In this document: positions 13,814 to 16,168 of the stretch, piece by piece | How the letters are laid out: every line of letters begins with the position of its first letter | Numbering within the stretch: position 1 is the stretch's first letter | DNA from: Porticoccaceae bacterium | Lineage (GTDB): Bacteria > Pseudomonadota > Gammaproteobacteria > Pseudomonadales > Porticoccaceae | Direction of reading: 5' to 3' | NCBI GenBank assembly: GCA_023228865.1 | Contig: JALOAH010000081.1 | Span: forward strand, 1 to 16,168 | Length of the DNA stretch: 16,168 nucleotides | Notes under the pieces: generated by a model | What the model saw: only the letters and a program-made list of their open reading frames with translations | The model's database searches: none | Told to the model about the DNA's origin: nothing | Program-made: the position numbers and the translations under genes

Positions 13814-13920
13814 TCGGCGAAAGGTGGAAGGGATGGATGACCGGAGATAGAAGATGGGAGTTTCTCCCCTTCTCCGACAAATGCCCGATCACCTTTCACC
13901 CTTCAGAACAAGTTGAAAAT
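13800..13920. repeat. Degenerate repeat tract between pyrC and pyrB
   Basis: GATCGGTGATCGG overlaps the pyrC stop. GAAAGGTG (13818-13825) is repeated in reverse as CACCTTTC further right (about 13891-13898), with a small GGGAG/CTCCC hairpin in the middle. The composition (ATCGGTGATCGG, GACCGGAGA) resembles the 14-bp unit at 5713-5754. It makes a 131-base gap in what is otherwise a compact operon. Confidence 0.55.
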
Positions 13921-13944
13921 CAAAAATCAATTCGGAGAAATAGC

Positions 13945-14937
13945 ATGCCCAAATTAACCCCCAGACTTATTTCAACAAACTCGCACCTACCCTTTGGGGA
14001 TATGCAAGACTCGCCGTTTTATGGCACTGACATCATCACGGTCAAGCAGTTTGACCGTGAGCAGTTGACCTATATTTTTGAGGTGGCTCACGAGATGTAT
14101 GAAATGGTCTCCCGGGTGGGCTCTTTTGACCTGTTGAAGGGGAAAATCCTGGCGAATCTATTTTATCAGCCCTCCACACGTACTTCATCGTCTTTTACCT
14201 CCGCCATGGAACGCCTGGGCGGCAGCGTGATCCCGATTAACAACGTCAGCTATTCTTCGGTCACCAAGGGCGAATCCCTTCCCGATACCATCCGCACCCT
14301 GGAAGCCTTTGCCGATGTGATCGTGCTGCGCCACCCGGAGGTCGGTTCCTCTGCCCTGGCGGCCAAATATGCCCAGAAACCGGTTATCAATGCGGGCGAT
14401 GGCATAGGCGAGCACCCCACCCAGGCGCTGTTAGACCTATTCACGATCCAGGAGGAACTGGGGCGGGTGGACGGCATGACCGTAACCATGATGGGCGATC
14501 TTAAATATGGGCGCACCGTACATTCATTGGTGCGCTTATTAAGCCTGTATGACGTCAGGCTGAACTATGTTTCGCCGGAGAGCCTGTGCGTTCCCGATGA
14601 GATTAAGGATGAAATTGCGGTCAAGGGCACCCCGCAGGAATGCTTTGCCGACCTGATGTCCGTCCTGCCCGAGACGGATGTACTCTATGTCACCCGGGTG
14701 CAACAGGAATATTTTGAAGATCCTGCCCAGCATGAATCTCTCAAAGGCAGTTATGTCATTACCACTGAAACAATGCGCCAGGCCAAGAACAAAATGGTCC
14801 TCATGCACCCCTTCCCGCGCGTGTGGGAGATCGACATGGCTGTGGATGTTGACCCGCGCGCGGCTTACTTCCGCCAGATGGAATACGGTCTGTATATCCG
14901 CATGGCGTTGCTGGCGATGGTGTTGGGCAAGGCTTAA
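13945..14937 (+). CDS. pyrB: Aspartate carbamoyltransferase, CAD-like type
   Basis: A 330-residue ATCase catalytic chain joining carbamoyl phosphate and aspartate. The ATG at 13945 ([10 protein letters not shown]) has GGAG seven bases upstream; the frame is open back to 13810 but that part is repeat sequence. Carbamoyl-phosphate site STRT is at 77-80 within [13 protein letters not shown]108 in SVTKGES is the lysine given by the adjacent subunit, H157 lies in [14 protein letters not shown], and the HPLPR loop reads HPFPR (288-292). From memory it matches the ATCase domain of CAD closely ([45 protein letters not shown]). No pyrI regulatory chain is near, so an unregulated trimer is expected. 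It follows pyrC after 131 bases. Confidence 0.95.
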   Translation: MPKLTPRLISTNSHLPFGDMQDSPFYGTDIITVKQFDREQLTYIFEVAHEMYEMVSRVGSFDLLKGKILANLFYQPSTRTSSSFTSAMERLGGSVIPINNVSYSSVTKGESLPDTIRTLEAFADVIVLRHPEVGSSALAAKYAQKPVINAGDGIGEHPTQALLDLFTIQEELGRVDGMTVTMMGDLKYGRTVHSLVRLLSLYDVRLNYVSPESLCVPDEIKDEIAVKGTPQECFADLMSVLPETDVLYVTRVQQEYFEDPAQHESLKGSYVITTETMRQAKNKMVLMHPFPRVWEIDMAVDVDPRAAYFRQMEYGLYIRMALLAMVLGKA

Positions 14938-14978
14938 GGTACATCACCGGGCATGTATTAAATCGGCGACCCCGGCAT

Positions 14979-15006
14979 TTGTCCGTGATTCAGCCCGTTT
15001 TATATT
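14979..15006 (+). promoter_or_regulatory. Possible internal promoter before pyrF-pyrE
   Basis: TTGTCC (14979-14984, 4 of 6), 16 bases, TATATT (15001-15006, 5 of 6) in the 109-base gap between pyrB and the fusion gene. It could give extra transcription of the last steps independent of the attenuator. Confidence 0.3.
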
Positions 15007-15046
15007 ACAATAAGGTTACGACAGACCGCATCCTTGGAGGAAAAAC

Positions 15047-16168
15047 ATGCCTACTTTTTTTGAAAAACTCAACCAGCGCGCCAGAACCATCGATTCCTTA
15101 TTGTGCGTGGGATTGGACCCGCACCCGGAGGAACTGCCGGAGCAAACCGCGGAAGCAGCCGAAGCTTTTTGTATCCGGTTGATCAACGCCACCCAGGAAT
15201 ACGCCCTGGCTTTTAAACCCAATGCTGCCTTTTTTGAAGTCCTGGGACCGGAGGGCTGGGCTGCACTGCATAGGGTTATCAAGGCTGTGCCCGAGGGCAT
15301 CCCCGTCATCCTGGATGCCAAGCGGGGTGATATCTCTTCGACAGCCCAGGCCTATGCCCGCTCGGCCTTCGAAGTTCTGGGTGCAGATGCGATCACCCTC
15401 AGCCCCTACATGGGCTACGATTCTCTCTCGCCATTCCTGACCGACCCCGAAAAGGGTATTTTCCTGCTGTGCAAGACCAGCAATCCCGGCTCAGTTGACC
15501 TGCAGGACCTGCCTCTGGGCGGTCACTACCGTTTGATGACCGTGTACGAAAAAGTAGCCGGTTTAGCCCATGAATGGGGCGCCAATTGCTGCCTGGGGCT
15601 GGTGGTGGGCGCTACCTTCCCCGAGGCATTACAGCGGGTGCGCCAGTTTGCACCGGATCAATGGATCCTCTCGCCGGGTTTGGGCGCGCAGGGCGCAGAT
15701 CTGAAGGAGGCGATGCGAGCCGGCTTGCGAGCCGATGGGCTGGGCTTATTGATCAATGTCAGCCGCAGCATCTCCCGCGCGCAGGATCCGAGGCAGGCTG
15801 CACGGGCGCTGGTTGAAAGCTTTCGCGAAGCGCAACTGGAAATCAATCAGCCTCTGCCTGCCAGGGAAAGCCAAACTCCCCCTCTGATCGCCTCACTGGT
15901 GGAGGGCCTGCTTTCGATGGGCTGCATCCAATTTGGCGAATTTACCCTCAAGTCGGGGCTGGTTTCACCGATCTATATTGATTTGCGGCGTTTGGTGACC
16001 TTCCCGGGCTGGATGACCCAGGTGGCTGCTGTGTATATTCAGCAATTGTCTCAACTGGAATTTGACCGAATCGCAGGTCTGCCCTATGCCGCCCTGCCGA
16101 TCGCAACAGCCATCAGCCTGCAGGGCAATTACCCGTTGATCTATCCCCGCAAAGATGTTAAAGATTAC
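15047..16168 (+). CDS. pyrFE: Orotidine 5'-phosphate decarboxylase / orotate phosphoribosyltransferase fusion (partial)
   Basis: A bifunctional UMP synthase with the ODCase domain first and OPRTase second; 374 codons are visible and the gene runs off the right edge. The ATG has GGAGG seven bases upstream. Residues 1 to about 265 are type-2 ODCase (as in mycobacteria and myxobacteria): LLCVGLDPHPEELP, FKPNAAFFE, the catalytic ILDAKRGDIS with D90, K92 and D95, TLSPYMGYDSL and ILSPGLGAQGAD. A short linker (INQPLPARESQTPP) leads to OPRTase with LVEGLLSMGCIQFGEFTLKS, SPIYIDLRRLVTFP, GLPYAALPIATAI and YPRKDVKDY, which resembles eukaryotic OPRT. The PRPP-binding motif would lie beyond the edge. Domain order is the reverse of animal UMPS and the same as in kinetoplastid and some cyanobacterial fusions. 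Confidence 0.93.
   Translation, partial: MPTFFEKLNQRARTIDSLLCVGLDPHPEELPEQTAEAAEAFCIRLINATQEYALAFKPNAAFFEVLGPEGWAALHRVIKAVPEGIPVILDAKRGDISSTAQAYARSAFEVLGADAITLSPYMGYDSLSPFLTDPEKGIFLLCKTSNPGSVDLQDLPLGGHYRLMTVYEKVAGLAHEWGANCCLGLVVGATFPEALQRVRQFAPDQWILSPGLGAQGADLKEAMRAGLRADGLGLLINVSRSISRAQDPRQAARALVESFREAQLEINQPLPARESQTPPLIASLVEGLLSMGCIQFGEFTLKSGLVSPIYIDLRRLVTFPGWMTQVAAVYIQQLSQLEFDRIAGLPYAALPIATAISLQGNYPLIYPRKDVKDY

Noticed and set aside
13810..13944. 45-codon N-terminal extension of pyrB from GTG
   Set aside because: It overlaps the pyrC stop, is made of repeat sequence, and has no ribosome site; the ATG at 13945 has a good one.

Overview
This is a 16.2 kb stretch of a bacterial chromosome, most likely from the Chloroflexota (Anaerolineae-like). 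That placement is an inference from several signs together: a mevalonate-type decarboxylase, the pyrimidine enzymes, a pair of small anchored proteins with an 'INPV.Y' juxtamembrane motif, secreted proteins with modular C-termini and one ending FFLPLVLR, and abundant short interspersed repeats. No rRNA, tRNA, transposase or CRISPR array was found.

Layout. 1-1003 (minus): the N-terminal half of a diphosphomevalonate/phosphomevalonate decarboxylase running off the left edge, then a small DUF4282-type membrane protein. 1163-2464 (minus): a UbiD-family prenylated-FMN decarboxylase, divergent from 2614-5556 (plus), a large secreted subtilisin-like protease. 5745-6893 (minus): a MOT1-type molybdate/sulfate permease. 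6894-9909: a repeat-rich zone. Two 209 bp inverted copies of a compound repeat (a 47-nt unit plus a 75-nt hairpin) bracket one gene, 7567-9189 (minus), which encodes a secreted right-handed beta-helix protein with ten internal repeats. 9910-12426 (minus): an apparent operon of hutU (urocanate hydratase) followed by two small paralogous membrane-anchored proteins; the first of these starts at TTG with its Shine-Dalgarno inside the end of hutU. 12593-16168 (plus): a pyrimidine biosynthesis operon with a strong promoter, a leader, an intrinsic terminator placed before the first gene, then pyrC, pyrB and a pyrF-pyrE fusion cut by the right edge.

How the genes work together. pyrC, pyrB and the pyrF-pyrE fusion cover four steps of de novo UMP synthesis (aspartate transcarbamoylase, dihydroorotase, OPRTase, OMP decarboxylase). 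By recalled sequence pattern, PyrC and PyrB look like the DHOase and ATCase domains of eukaryotic CAD and sit in the same DHO-then-ATC order. The leader contains a terminator and a 46-codon ORF that runs through it and past the pyrC start codon, an arrangement like E. coli pyrL/pyrBI attenuation. The mevalonate decarboxylase and the UbiD enzyme, separated by one small gene, could both belong to isoprenoid synthesis, but that link is a hypothesis.

The most distinctive non-coding feature is a family of mosaic short repeats (GTGAATG/GTGAGTG heptamers, a GATCCCACTTCGCGCAGC block, a CGAGCGC palindrome, CAGGAATTGGGA-type tracts). They sit repeatedly at or inside the 3' ends of genes, and in at least four genes the stop codon falls within repeat or repeat-like sequence.
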